Below, piece after piece: positions 35,435 to 46,623 of a stretch of 64,000 nt of DNA; position 1 is the stretch's first letter, and each line of letters begins with the position of its first letter. The DNA is from RPQJ01 sp963754125. GTDB lineage: Bacteria; Pseudomonadota; Gammaproteobacteria; Steroidobacterales; Steroidobacteraceae. The notes beneath the pieces are model-generated. The model was not told the DNA's origin and did not search any database. It saw only the letters and a list, made by a program, of their open reading frames with translations. The stretch spans positions 310,001-374,000 of the forward strand of contig CAVWEX010000007.1 of assembly GCA_963754125.1 (NCBI GenBank), in the 5' to 3' direction. Position numbers and translations under genes: made by a program.

Positions 35435-35954
35435 TCGGCTTCTCCGTCGGCCACGCCCCGAGCGCCCGGCGCAGCTTGTGCCGGGCACGGAACAGGCGCG
35501 TCAGAACGGCCGCCTGCGTCAGGCCGAGCTGGTCGGCGATTTCCTGCGTCGAAAGTCCCATCAGCACCTGCAGCACGAGCGGCTCACGGTAGTCGTCCTC
35601 CAGGGCAAGGATGGCGCGGCGCACGTCCGTCGTCTCCTGGTCCGCGGCCGCGGCGAGCTCGGCGGACTCGCTTGCCACGAGCTCGTCCACCGACACGGTG
35701 TCGTGCCGCTTGCGCTCGTAGAGACGCGCGTGCTCGCGGCGGACGATGGTCAGCAGCCACGGCTTGGCGGCCCCGGCTTCCGTGAGCCTGTCCCTCGATG
35801 CCCAGGCCCTGAGCAAGGCTTCCTGCACGACGTCCTCCGCTACCGACCGGTCGCGCGCCAGCCAGAAGGCGAAGCGGTACAGGTCGGGGCGCAGCTCGTG
35901 GCAGAGCCGCGTGAAGGCGACCTCCCCGTCCTTTCCGGCAAACGGCGCGTTCAT
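35431..35954 (-). CDS. ECF-type RNA polymerase sigma factor (3' end frameshifted)
   Basis: The product is 174 residues once a missing base in a C run at 35456-35459 is restored; the stop then overlaps the DUF3379 ATG (ATGA). Region 2 has D-L-Y-R-F-A-F-W-L and A-E-D-V-V-Q-E-A-L-L-R-A-W, and region 4 has L-S-T-Q-E-I-A-D-Q-L-G-L-T-Q-A-A-V-L-T-R-L-F-R-A-R. There is no region 3, as expected for an extracytoplasmic-function sigma factor. The signal it answers to is unknown. The uncorrected frame runs on well past the natural end. It diverges from hemB. Confidence 0.85.
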
Positions 35955-36098
35955 GTATAAAGACCGACTGACAAGCGAAGTTATTGCGCTCTGGCGGGCG
36001 TCGCCGGCGCTGGCGGCCATCAGGCTCCGGCCGGCCCAAACCATAGCCCGCGGAACCGCGCCGGCGCAAACCGGCCCCTGCCGCGACTGGAGTTCAGG

Positions 36099-37104
<1,006 letters not shown>

Positions 37105-37112
<8 letters not shown>

Positions 37113-37949
37113 CGCCTACGCGCTGTTCGGCTACCCGGTCCAGCACAGCTGGTCGCCGTTCATCCACGGCATGTTCGCGCGGCAGACCGCCGAGGACATG
37201 ACCTACCGCCTCGTCGAGTCGCCGTCGGAGCGCTTCCGCAGCGACGTGCTCGATTTCTTCAGCAGCGGCGGTTGCGGGATCAACGTCACCCTGCCGCACA
37301 AGCAGGCCGCCGCCGACCTCGTCAACGAACTGACGCCGCGGGCGCAGCGCGCCGATGCGGTCAACACCGTGGTCCGCCGCGACGAGCAGCTGATCGGGGA
37401 CAACACCGACGGCGCGGGACTGCTCGCCGACCTCACCCGTAACCTCGATCTGCACTGGAAGGCGCCGCGCATCCTGCTGCTCGGCGCCGGCGGCGCGGCG
37501 CGCGGCGCGCTCGAGCCCCTCATGTCTCTCGAGCCCGAGGTCCTGGTGATTGCCAACCGTTCGGTCGTGCGCGCGCAGGCGCTGGCGACCGAATTCGCCG
37601 AGCTCGGCCACCTCAGGGGCTGCGAGTTCTCGCGGAGTCGAGCACCGAGCCTTCGACCTGATCGTCAACGCCACCGCGGCCAGCCTGCACGGCGAGGTGC
37701 CGCTGATCCCGATCGACGTGGTGGACGGCCGGACGACCTGCTACGACATGGCCTACGGCGTCGGCGACACGCCCTTCGTCGACGTGGGCGAAGCGCCTCG
37801 GTGCGGCCCGCGCCGAGCAGGGCTGGGGCATGCTCGTGGAGCAGGCCGCGGAGGCCTTCGAGCTGTGGCGGGGCGTGCGGCCCGACACCGCGCCGGTGCT
37901 CGAGGTGCTGCGGATGCGCGCCGCTAGGGCTGCTCGTAATCCCGCTTGA
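37105..37949 (+). CDS. aroE: Shikimate dehydrogenase (two frameshifts in this sequence)
   Basis: Removing extra bases at about 37639 and 37784 gives 280 residues, the normal AroE length. The N-terminus has F-G-Y-P-V-Q-H-S-W-S-P and N-V-T-L-P-H-K (shikimate site, catalytic Lys), then G-D-N-T-D-G. The NADP domain has L-G-A-G-G-A-A-R-G. The corrected later frames give D-L-I-V-N-A-T-A, Y-D-M-A-Y-G and Q-G-W-G-M-L-V-E-Q-A-A-E-A-F. It reduces 3-dehydroshikimate in aromatic amino acid synthesis. The end at 37949 overlaps the carbonic anhydrase gene by about 25 bases. That point is less sure than the rest. Confidence 0.9.
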
Positions 37950-38454
37950 GATCGACGTAGAAGCCCGCCATCACGGGGATGCGGGCGATCTCCGCCGCGG
38001 TCAGCTCGCGCGCGCGGCGCGCCGGGTTGCCAAGGTACAGCCCGCCCGAGGCGAGCCGCTTGCCCGGCGTGACCACGCTGCCCGCGCCGATCATCACGTC
38101 GTCCTCGACCACCGCGCCGTCGAGCACCACCGCGCCGATGCCGACCAGCACCCGGTTGCCGATCGTGCAGCCGTGCACCGTGACGTTGTGGGCGATCACG
38201 ACGTCGTCGCCGATGAGAAGCGGCCAGCCGGCGTCGCTGCCCGGATAGGGCCGGGTGACGTGCAGCACGCTGCCGTCCTGCACGTTGCTGCGCGCGCCGA
38301 TGCGGATGTAGTTCACGTCGCCGCGCACTACTGCCATGGGCCACACGGACGCGTCCGCGCCGAGTTCCACATCGCCGATGACGACGGCCGCCGGATCGAT
38401 GTACACGCCCGGGGCGAGCTTGGGGTGGATGCCTCGGTAGGTGCAGGCGGGCAT
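37924..38454 (-). CDS. Gamma-class carbonic anhydrase family protein (YrdA-like)
   Basis: The product is 176 residues forming a left-handed beta helix of hexapeptide repeats ([LIV]-G-x-x-x-x). Metal-binding histidines are visible in S-V-L-H-V-T and I-A-H-N-V-T-V-H-G-C. R-G-D-V-N-Y-I-R-I-G and N-V-Q-D-G are the family's signature. Members may hydrate CO2, but many are of unknown activity, so I do not claim catalysis. I start at the ATG at 38454, in line with the M-P-A-C-T-Y-R-G opening. It is convergent with aroE. Confidence 0.9.
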   Translation of the reverse strand: MPACTYRGIHPKLAPGVYIDPAAVVIGDVELGADASVWPMAVVRGDVNYIRIGARSNVQDGSVLHVTRPYPGSDAGWPLLIGDDVVIAHNVTVHGCTIGNRVLVGIGAVVLDGAVVEDDVMIGAGSVVTPGKRLASGGLYLGNPARRARELTAAEIARIPVMAGFYVDLKRDYEQP

Positions 38455-38555
38455 GGCGGGAGCCTCGCGGAAGCGTTGAAAACGAGACGTGTAGTCTAGA
38501 CGCTGCCGCCCCGCAGGCGGCAAGCTGGCAACCCCGCTACATTGGACACCCCGCC

Positions 38556-39128
38556 GTGATCGTCATGACCCTGCTGTTTCTCGCGCTGCTCGTGGTGGCG
38601 GCCCTGTATGTCGTGCGCATCTACAACGGCCTCGTCGCGCTGCGCGAGAACGTGCGCAAGGCCTGGTCCAACATCGACGTGCTGCTCACGCAGCGCCACG
38701 ACGAGCTGCCGAAGCTGGTCGAGGCCTGCAAGCGCTACATGGCCTACGAGCAGGAAACCCTCGAGCGGGTGATGCAGGCGCGCTCGGCGGTGTTCCGGGC
38801 GCAGGGCAGCGGCGACGTGACCGCGCTCGGCGCGGCCGAGCAGCAGTTGCGCGATGGACTCGGGCGGCTGTTCGCCGTGGCGGAGAACTACCCCGACCTC
38901 AAGGCCGACCAGGGCTTCCAGCACCTGCGCACCCGCATCAGCGAGCTCGAGAATACGATCGCCGACCGTCGCGAGCTCTACAACGAGGCGGTGAATCTCA
39001 ACAACATCCGCATCCAGACCTTCCCTGACCTGATCGTGGCGCGGATGTTCGAGTTCAAGCAGTCGGCGCTGCTCGAGTTCACCGAGGAGCAGAAGCGCGA
39101 CGTGGATCTGGGCAAGCTGTTTGGCTGA
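38556..39128 (+). CDS. lemA: LemA family protein
   Basis: The product is 190 residues. One N-terminal membrane helix is followed by the conserved I-Y-N-G-L-V-x-L-R-E-N-V-x-K-A-W-S-N-I-D-V-L-L-x-Q-R block, then a coiled-coil-rich region and an N-x-x-I-x-x-F-P-D segment. LemA proteins are membrane-anchored helical bundles of unclear role. The first start is a GTG at 38556; an ATG three codons later is possible. The stop overlaps the next gene by eight bases, coupling it to the GIDE-domain protein. Confidence 0.92.
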   Translation: MIVMTLLFLALLVVAALYVVRIYNGLVALRENVRKAWSNIDVLLTQRHDELPKLVEACKRYMAYEQETLERVMQARSAVFRAQGSGDVTALGAAEQQLRDGLGRLFAVAENYPDLKADQGFQHLRTRISELENTIADRRELYNEAVNLNNIRIQTFPDLIVARMFEFKQSALLEFTEEQKRDVDLGKLFG

Positions 39129-40026
39129 CCCGTCGGAGGCCTGGTTCTGGCTGCTGGCGCTGGGCGCCGCGGTCGGCGGCGGCGCGTGGTTCGCGTTCCG
39201 CTGGCTGCACATCGCGCGGATGATCGAGGATACCCCGACCTCCCGTGTCCGCTCGGCCGCGCAGGGCTACGTCGAGGTCGCCGGACGCTGCCGCCCGCTC
39301 GACGGCGCCAGCAACCTCGCCCCGCTCACGCAGCGCCCTTGCGTGTGGTGGCATTACCGCATCCAGAAGCGCACCAGCAGCGGACCGCCGGGCAAGCGCC
39401 GCACCAGTTGGCGGACCGTGAATTCCGGCCGCTCGGAGCAGCCCTTCCTGCTCGACGACGGCACGGGCGAGTGCATCGTGCAGCCCGGCGGGGCCGAGGT
39501 GCTGACTTCCGAGCGCACCACGTGGTACGGCGATGCGCCCTGGCCGACGCAGGCGCCCGGCGTCGGAAATCGTCTCGGCGGGGCCGGGTACCGGTACTTC
39601 GAGGAGCGCATCTACGAGCACGAGCAGGTGTATGCGCTCGGCCAGTTCCGCACCCACTCCGCGGTCGGGCAGCGCGACCTCGCGGCGGAGGTGGGCGCGC
39701 TGCTCGGCGAGTGGAAGCAGGACGCGGCGGCGCTCGCCGCGCGCTTCGACAGCGATCGTGACGGCCGCGTCAGCCTCGAGGAATGGGAGCGCGCCCGCGA
39801 GGAAGCGCGCCAGGCGGTCACGCAGCGCCACCTCGACCAGCCGACGCGGCCGGCGCTGCACGTCCTCGGGCGGCCGGACGGAGACCGACTGTTCCTGATC
39901 GCCACGCTGCGGGAGAAGGCGCTCGCGAAGCGCTATCGCCGGCGCGCACTGGCGGCCTTCGCCGGCTTCGCCGCCGCCGTCTACGCGCTCGCGTGGCTGC
40001 TGCAGGGGGTGTTCGGCTCGGCCTAG
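39121..40026 (+). CDS. GIDE-domain membrane protein with an EF-hand loop
   Basis: The product is 301 residues. It has membrane helices near both ends (about 8-25 and 277-296) and a GIDE/BAM domain between, with G-Y-V-E-V-A-G, R-P-C-V-W-W-H-Y-R-I, E-Q-P-F-L-L-D-D-G-T-G and E-E-R-I-Y-E-H. At about residue 216 there is a canonical EF-hand calcium loop, D-S-D-R-D-G-R-V-S-L-E-E. GIDE domains occur in mitochondrial E3 ligases such as MUL1, but no RING finger is present here, so ligase activity is not implied. The start is TTG, overlapping lemA by eight bases. A LemA/GIDE pairing is common in bacteria. Confidence 0.82.
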   Translation: MADPSEAWFWLLALGAAVGGGAWFAFRWLHIARMIEDTPTSRVRSAAQGYVEVAGRCRPLDGASNLAPLTQRPCVWWHYRIQKRTSSGPPGKRRTSWRTVNSGRSEQPFLLDDGTGECIVQPGGAEVLTSERTTWYGDAPWPTQAPGVGNRLGGAGYRYFEERIYEHEQVYALGQFRTHSAVGQRDLAAEVGALLGEWKQDAAALAARFDSDRDGRVSLEEWERAREEARQAVTQRHLDQPTRPALHVLGRPDGDRLFLIATLREKALAKRYRRRALAAFAGFAAAVYALAWLLQGVFGSA

Positions 40027-40058
40027 AATGGCGCCCCCTGCCGCCATGGACGTGCGCG

Positions 40059-42074
40059 ATGACCCAGCCCCTGCTCTCCGACCATCCCCTGCCCGCCTTC
40101 GGCGCCATCGAGCCCACGCAGGTCGAGCCTGCGCTGCGCGAGCTGCTGGACGCCAACCGCGCCGAGATCGCTGCCCTGCTCGAGGCGGGCGCCGACGGCT
40201 GGGACACGCTGGTCGTGCCCATCGAGCACATGCACCACCGCCTCGCGCGCGCCTGGTCGCCCGTGAGCCACTTGAACGGCGTCATGAACAGTGAGGCGCT
40301 GCGGGCCGCCTACAACGCCTGCCTGCCGCTGCTCACCGCCTACCACACCGAGCTCGGCCAGAACGAGCGGCTGTGCGCGGCCTACCAGCGGGTCGCGGAC
40401 CGCGAGGGCGCTGCCCTCAGGCCGGAGCAGCGCAAGGTGGTCGAGAACGCGCTGCGCGACTTCCTCCTCGCCGGTGTGTCGCTGCCGCCCGAACGCAAGC
40501 AGCGCTTCGGCGAGGTCATGGAACGCCTGGCCACGACGCAGGCGAAGTTCGACGAGAACGTGCTCGACGCGACCCACGCCTTCTCGCGACACGTGACTGA
40601 CGCAGCCGAGATCGAGGGACTGCCCGCCAACGCGCTGCAGCGCGCCCGCGAGGCAGCCACCGCCACCGGCAAGGACGGCTGGCTCCTGTCGCTCGACGCA
40701 CCCACCTACCAGGCCGTGCTCTCGCACGCCGTGAGCGAGCCGCTGCGCCGCGAGTTCTACGAGGCCTGGGTGACACGCGCCTCCGACCGCGGGCCGCACG
40801 CCGGCCAGTGGGACAACGGACCGCTGATGGCCGAGATCCTCGCCCTGCGCCACGAGGCCGCGAACCTCGTCGGTTTCGCGAACTTCGCCGAGTACTCGCT
40901 CGCGACCAAGATGGCGCGTGACCCGGCCGAGGTGATCGAGTTCCTGCACGAGCTCGCCCGCGTCAGCCGACCGGCGGCGGAGCGCGAGTTCGCCGAACTC
41001 GAGCGCTTCGCGGGGCGGACGCTCGCCTCCTGGGATGTCGGGTTCTACTCCGAGCGCATGCGCAAGGAACGGCTGCAGGTGTCCGAGGAGGCGCTTCGAC
41101 CGTACTTCCCGCTGCCGCGCGTGCTGGCCGGCCTGTTCACCGTCGTGCACCGGCTGTACGGCGTGCGCATCGTGGCGAACCCGGCCGTCGAGACCTACCA
41201 CCCGGACGTGCGGTTCTTCGACGTCCTCGACCGCGACGACACGCCGCGCGGCGGCTTCTTCCTGGATCTCTACGCGCGGCCGAAGAAGCGCGGCGGCGCC
41301 TGGATGGACGAGTGCGTGGGCCGCCTCCGGCTCGCCGGCGCGAGCGCGCTGCCGATCGCCTACCTCGTCTGCAACTTCAGCCCGCCGGCCGGCGAGCGGC
41401 CGTCGCTGCTCACGCACTACGAGGTGCTGACGTTGTTCCACGAGTTCGGCCACGGCCTGCACCACCTGCTCACGCGCGTGGACGTGCCGAGCGTGGCCGG
41501 CATCAACGGCGTGCCCTGGGACGCGGTCGAGCTGCCGAGCCAGTTCATGGAGAACTTCGCCTGGCGCGACGAGGTGCTGCCGCTCGTCTCCGCCCACGTC
41601 GAGACCGGCGAGGCGCTGCCGCACGACATGCTCGCCCGCCTGCAGGCGAGCCGCACCTTCCAGGCCGGCATGCAGACGGTGCGGCAGCTCGAGTTCGCAC
41701 TGTTCGATTTCAAGCTGCACGCCGGCTACGCGCCGGGCGCCCCGCGCATCGCGGAGACGCTCGCCGAGGTACGCGAGGCGGTGAGCGTCTTGCGTCCACC
41801 CGAGTTCAACCGCTTCCCGCACAGCTTCCAGCACGTGTTCTCCGGCGGCTACGCGGCGGGCTACTACAGCTACAAGTGGGCCGAGGTGCTGTCCGCCGAC
41901 GCCTTCGGCGCGTTCGAGGAGCACGGAGTGTTCGACGCGGCGACGGCGGGGCGTTTCCTCTCGGCGATCCTCGAGCGCGGCGGCAGCCGCGACGCGATGG
42001 AGGCATTCGTCGAGTTCCGCGGTCGCAAGCCCGAGATCGGGCCGCTGCTGCGGCAGATGGGCCTCGCGGCCTGA
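40059..42074 (+). CDS. prlC: Oligopeptidase A (M3 metallopeptidase)
   Basis: The product is 671 residues, an M3-family zinc peptidase. The zinc motif H-E-F-G-H is in T-L-F-H-E-F-G-H-G-L-H-H, with the third ligand glutamate in E-L-P-S-Q-F-M-E-N-F. Other family landmarks are G-F-F-L-D-L-Y-A-R and F-S-G-G-Y-A-A-G-Y-Y-S-Y-K-W near the end. It degrades signal peptides and other oligopeptides in the cytoplasm. I start at the ATG at 40059; the frame is open upstream over the previous gene. xthA follows six bases later. Confidence 0.96.
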   Translation: MTQPLLSDHPLPAFGAIEPTQVEPALRELLDANRAEIAALLEAGADGWDTLVVPIEHMHHRLARAWSPVSHLNGVMNSEALRAAYNACLPLLTAYHTELGQNERLCAAYQRVADREGAALRPEQRKVVENALRDFLLAGVSLPPERKQRFGEVMERLATTQAKFDENVLDATHAFSRHVTDAAEIEGLPANALQRAREAATATGKDGWLLSLDAPTYQAVLSHAVSEPLRREFYEAWVTRASDRGPHAGQWDNGPLMAEILALRHEAANLVGFANFAEYSLATKMARDPAEVIEFLHELARVSRPAAEREFAELERFAGRTLASWDVGFYSERMRKERLQVSEEALRPYFPLPRVLAGLFTVVHRLYGVRIVANPAVETYHPDVRFFDVLDRDDTPRGGFFLDLYARPKKRGGAWMDECVGRLRLAGASALPIAYLVCNFSPPAGERPSLLTHYEVLTLFHEFGHGLHHLLTRVDVPSVAGINGVPWDAVELPSQFMENFAWRDEVLPLVSAHVETGEALPHDMLARLQASRTFQAGMQTVRQLEFALFDFKLHAGYAPGAPRIAETLAEVREAVSVLRPPEFNRFPHSFQHVFSGGYAAGYYSYKWAEVLSADAFGAFEEHGVFDAATAGRFLSAILERGGSRDAMEAFVEFRGRKPEIGPLLRQMGLAA

Positions 42075-42080
42075 CGCGCC

Positions 42081-42848
42081 ATGCAGCTCGCCACCTGGAA
42101 CGTCAACTCGCTGCGGGTGCGCCTGCCGCACCTCATGGACTGGCTCGCCGCAAACCCGGTGGACGTGATCGCGCTGCAGGAAACCAAGCTGCCGGATCCC
42201 GATTTCCCGCGCGAGGCGCTCGAGGCGCTCGGGCTGCACGTCGCCTTCAGCGGGCAGCGCACCTACAACGGCGTGGCACTGCTCGCGAAGTCGGCGCTCG
42301 AGGACGTCGTGGCCGGCATCCCCGGCTTCGAGGACGAGCAGCGGCGCGTGATCGCCGCTACCGTCGGCGGCGTGCGCGTGATCGACGTGTACGTACCGAA
42401 CGGCCAGGCGGTCGGCTCCGACAAGTACGAGTACAAGCTGCGCTGGTTCGACGCGCTGCGCGCGTACGCCGCGGCCGAACTCGCGCGCAATCCGCAGGTG
42501 GTGATCCTCGGGGACTTCAACATCGCACCCGAGGATCGCGACGTGCACGACCCAAAGGCCTGGGAAGGATCGGTGCACGTGAGCGAGCCGGAGCGGGCGG
42601 CGCTTCAGGCGCTGATGGCGACGGGCTTCGAGGACTGCTTCCGGCGCTTCGAGCAGCCCGAGAAATCCTATTCGTGGTGGGACTACCGGATGATGGCGTT
42701 CCGCCGCAATGCGGGCCTGCGCATCGATCTGATCCTCGCGAGCGGCGCACTCGCTCCGAAGTGCGACGCGTGTCACATCGACAAGGCCCCGAGGCGTCTA
42801 GAACGGCCCTCGGACCACGCTCCGGTGCTCGCCCGATTTGACATATAG
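42081..42848 (+). CDS. xthA: Exodeoxyribonuclease III
   Basis: The product is 255 residues, an EEP-family nuclease. Catalytic motifs in order are A-T-W-N-V-N-S-L-R, L-Q-E-T-K (metal Glu), Y-N-G-V-A-L-L, G-D-F-N-I-A-P (Asp, Asn), S-W-W-D-Y-R and S-D-H-A-P-V (catalytic Asp-His). It incises abasic sites and removes 3' blocks in base-excision repair. It probably shares a transcript with prlC. Confidence 0.96.
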   Translation: MQLATWNVNSLRVRLPHLMDWLAANPVDVIALQETKLPDPDFPREALEALGLHVAFSGQRTYNGVALLAKSALEDVVAGIPGFEDEQRRVIAATVGGVRVIDVYVPNGQAVGSDKYEYKLRWFDALRAYAAAELARNPQVVILGDFNIAPEDRDVHDPKAWEGSVHVSEPERAALQALMATGFEDCFRRFEQPEKSYSWWDYRMMAFRRNAGLRIDLILASGALAPKCDACHIDKAPRRLERPSDHAPVLARFDI

Positions 42849-42966
42849 AGGTCCGGCGGGCGCTGCGAAGGGAAATTGTCGGTTTTCTTTACTCTGGTGA
42901 CCTTCCTGCTTCCACTACACTTCGGCGCATCGCGCGTGTCGTCGCGCAGACGAAAACAATAACGCC

Positions 42967-43962
42967 ATGCAGTACCGGCGCAGCGACTACGACGTCACCA
43001 ATACCGTGCAGGTGAGCTCGGTGAGCGCGGTTCGCCGCGCCGTCGAGGATCTCTACTCGCGCAGCTGGCCGAGCGGACCGCTCGACAGGCTCGGCGCGGC
43101 GTTCGCGGACTTCGAGCGGCTGTTCAACGGCCAGTACCCCGGCTACCTCGGTTGCGACACGGTCTACCACGACGTGCAGCATTCGCTCGACGACACGCTC
43201 GCGATGGCGCGGCTGCTGGTGGGCTACGAGCGGTCTCACGCGCCCGAGCAGCAGTTCGGTGCGGAGCGCGCCCTGCTCGGCCTGGTGGTCGCGCTGTTCC
43301 ACGACTCGGGCTACATCCGCCAGAGCGACGATCACCAGCACCGCAACGGCGCCGAGTTCACGCTCACGCACGTCGGCCGCAGCGCGCAATTCCTCACGCG
43401 GTACCTGCCGACGATCGGACTGGCGGCCTGGGTGCCGGTGGCGACGCAGATCGTGCACTTCACGGGCTACGAGCTGCGCTTCGACCAGATCCGCCTCGAC
43501 GATCCGCGCGATCGGAAGGTCGGCCACCTGCTCGGCACCGCGGACATGATGGCGCAGATGGCCGACCGCTGTTACCTCGAGAAGGTCCGCGACCGGCTGT
43601 ACCCCGAGTTCGTGCTCGGCGGGGTGGCCGTCTCACGCAACGGCAACGGCCTCAAGGTCAACTACGGCTCAGGCCTCGACGTGCTGCGGCAGACGCCGGA
43701 GTTCGTCGCCGAGACGATGAGCACGCGACTCGACGGCGAGTTCGGCGGCGCCTACCGCTACGTCGAGATCCTGTTCGACGGCCACAATCCCTACATGGAA
43801 GCCATCGAGCGCAGCCTCGGCTACCTCAAGCAGGTGCTCGAGACCCAGCGCTGGGGCATGTTGCGGCGCGAGCCCCCGTGCTTCACGTGGGAAAAGAATC
43901 CGCTGCACAACATGCGTACGCTGGTCATCGACCGCCTCAAGGCGACGCTCGCGACTTCCTGA
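42967..43962 (+). CDS. HD-domain protein of unknown specificity
   Basis: The product is 331 residues. The N-terminal half contains Y-H-D-V-Q-H-S-L-D-D-T and A-L-F-H-D-S-G-Y, which match the H...HD...D metal set of HD-domain phosphohydrolases, and Q-H-R-N-G-A-E supplies further polar residues. The C-terminal 130 residues are not of a family I recognise. The substrate could be a nucleotide or cyclic nucleotide, but no GYP motif of c-di-GMP phosphodiesterases is present. It stands alone after a 118-base gap and is convergent with trpA. Confidence 0.75.
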   Translation: MQYRRSDYDVTNTVQVSSVSAVRRAVEDLYSRSWPSGPLDRLGAAFADFERLFNGQYPGYLGCDTVYHDVQHSLDDTLAMARLLVGYERSHAPEQQFGAERALLGLVVALFHDSGYIRQSDDHQHRNGAEFTLTHVGRSAQFLTRYLPTIGLAAWVPVATQIVHFTGYELRFDQIRLDDPRDRKVGHLLGTADMMAQMADRCYLEKVRDRLYPEFVLGGVAVSRNGNGLKVNYGSGLDVLRQTPEFVAETMSTRLDGEFGGAYRYVEILFDGHNPYMEAIERSLGYLKQVLETQRWGMLRREPPCFTWEKNPLHNMRTLVIDRLKATLATS

Positions 43963-43964
43963 CC

Positions 43965-44755
43965 TCAGCCGGCAGGCGCAGCCGTCGGACGCAGCCCCCG
44001 CAGGAACGCCGCCGGATCCTCGCCGCGCTCGAGCACCTCCACGAGCGCCGATCCCACGACCACGCCGTCCACGTGTCCCTGCATGCGCTCGACCTGCTCG
44101 CGGCTGCGGATGCCGAAGCCCGCACACACCGGTACCGGCGACACGCCGCGCACGCGGTCCATGTAATCCAGTACCTCGTCGGGCACGGCCACGCTCCTGC
44201 CGGTGGTGCCCGTCATGGTGACGGCGTACACGAAGCCCTCGCTCGCCTCGCACAGCATCCGGAGCCGCTCCGGCGGCGTCACGGGCGTGACCATCTGCAC
44301 CAGCGCGAGACCTTGCGCCCCGAGCGCGGCGCGCACCTCGGCGCTTTCCTCGTACGGCAGGTCGGGAATGATGAAGCCCGCGACGCCGGCGAGCGCGGCC
44401 GCGGCGGGCAGGCGATCGAGGCCGTGGGCCAGCAGCGGATTGAGGTAACTCATCAGCAGCAACGGCGCGGCGGCCTTCGGCTGCATTGCGGCGAGCTCCT
44501 CGAGCAGCCAGGGCAAGGTGAATCCGCCGGCGAGCGCCACCTGGCTCGCACGCTGGATGGTCATGCCGTCGGCCATCGGGTCGGTGAACGGAATGCCGAT
44601 CTCGACCACGTCGGCGGCCGAGGCGACGACCGCGAGGCGGCCGCGGAACCCGGCCCGGTCCGGGAACCCGGCGGTCATGAAGCCGACTACGGCGGGGCGC
44701 CCCTGTGCCGCGGCTTCGCGGATGGCGCGACTGATGGTGTCGCGGGGTGCAGTCA

Positions 44756-44756
<1 letters not shown>
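43965..44756 (-). CDS. trpA: Tryptophan synthase alpha subunit
   Basis: The product is 263 residues, a TIM barrel. The catalytic Glu is in V-V-E-I-G-I-P-F-T-D-P-M-A-D-G (Glu and Asp), and the usual loops F-I-I-P-D-L-P-Y-E-E-S and V-C-A-G-F-G-I-R are present. It cleaves indole-3-glycerol phosphate to indole, channelled to TrpB. The ATG overlaps the trpB stop (TGATG). Last gene of the trp operon. Confidence 0.97.
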
Positions 44757-45999
<1,243 letters not shown>

Positions 46000-46003
<4 letters not shown>

Positions 46004-46617
46004 CGGCTCTCCTCGGTCGGGACCTGCGCCGCCTCGCGGGCGGCGCGGATGAATTTACGAATGCGCGCGACGTCCTTCACGCCGCGCTCGCTCTCTACGC
46101 CCGAACTCACGTCCACGCCGAACGGATGCACGGCACGCACCGCCTCCGCGACGCTCGCGGGATCGAGCCCGCCCGCGAGCACGAGCTGCGTCCCGCGCGC
46201 CAGCGCCGCCGCGGCCCGCCAGTCGGCGCGCTCGCCTGCGCCGCTGCGGCCGCTCTCGAACAGGCAGCGCGTGGGCAACGGCACGGGCAGCGGACCGCCG
46301 GTGCGCAGCACCGGCAGCACGCGCTGGCCGGGTGGCAGGCGCAAGCCTGCGAGATCCTCGACGTCGGTCTGCACCCAGTCGGGCGCGATCGCCTCGAGGG
46401 CCGCGTCCACGAGCGCCTGCGTCGGATGCAGGAACACGGCGACGCGTTCGACGCCCGGCGGCACGGCCGCCTGCAGCGCGCGCGCCACGGTGGGCTCGAG
46501 GTGGCGCGGCGAACTCCCGTGGAACACGAAGCCGACGGCATCGGCGCCCGCCTCGGCTGCGACCTCGATCGCGCCCGTGGTCCGCAGCCCGCAGATCTTG
46601 ATCCACAGCGCGGGCAT
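46000..46617 (-). CDS. trpF: Phosphoribosylanthranilate isomerase
   Basis: The product is 205 residues with the family start W-I-K-I-C-G-L-R-T (catalytic Cys) and the late D-V-S-S-G-V-E motif. It converts phosphoribosylanthranilate to the CdRP intermediate. It is a separate gene rather than fused to trpC as in enterics. Seven bases separate it from trpC. Confidence 0.96.
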
Positions 46618-46623
46618 CGCGGG

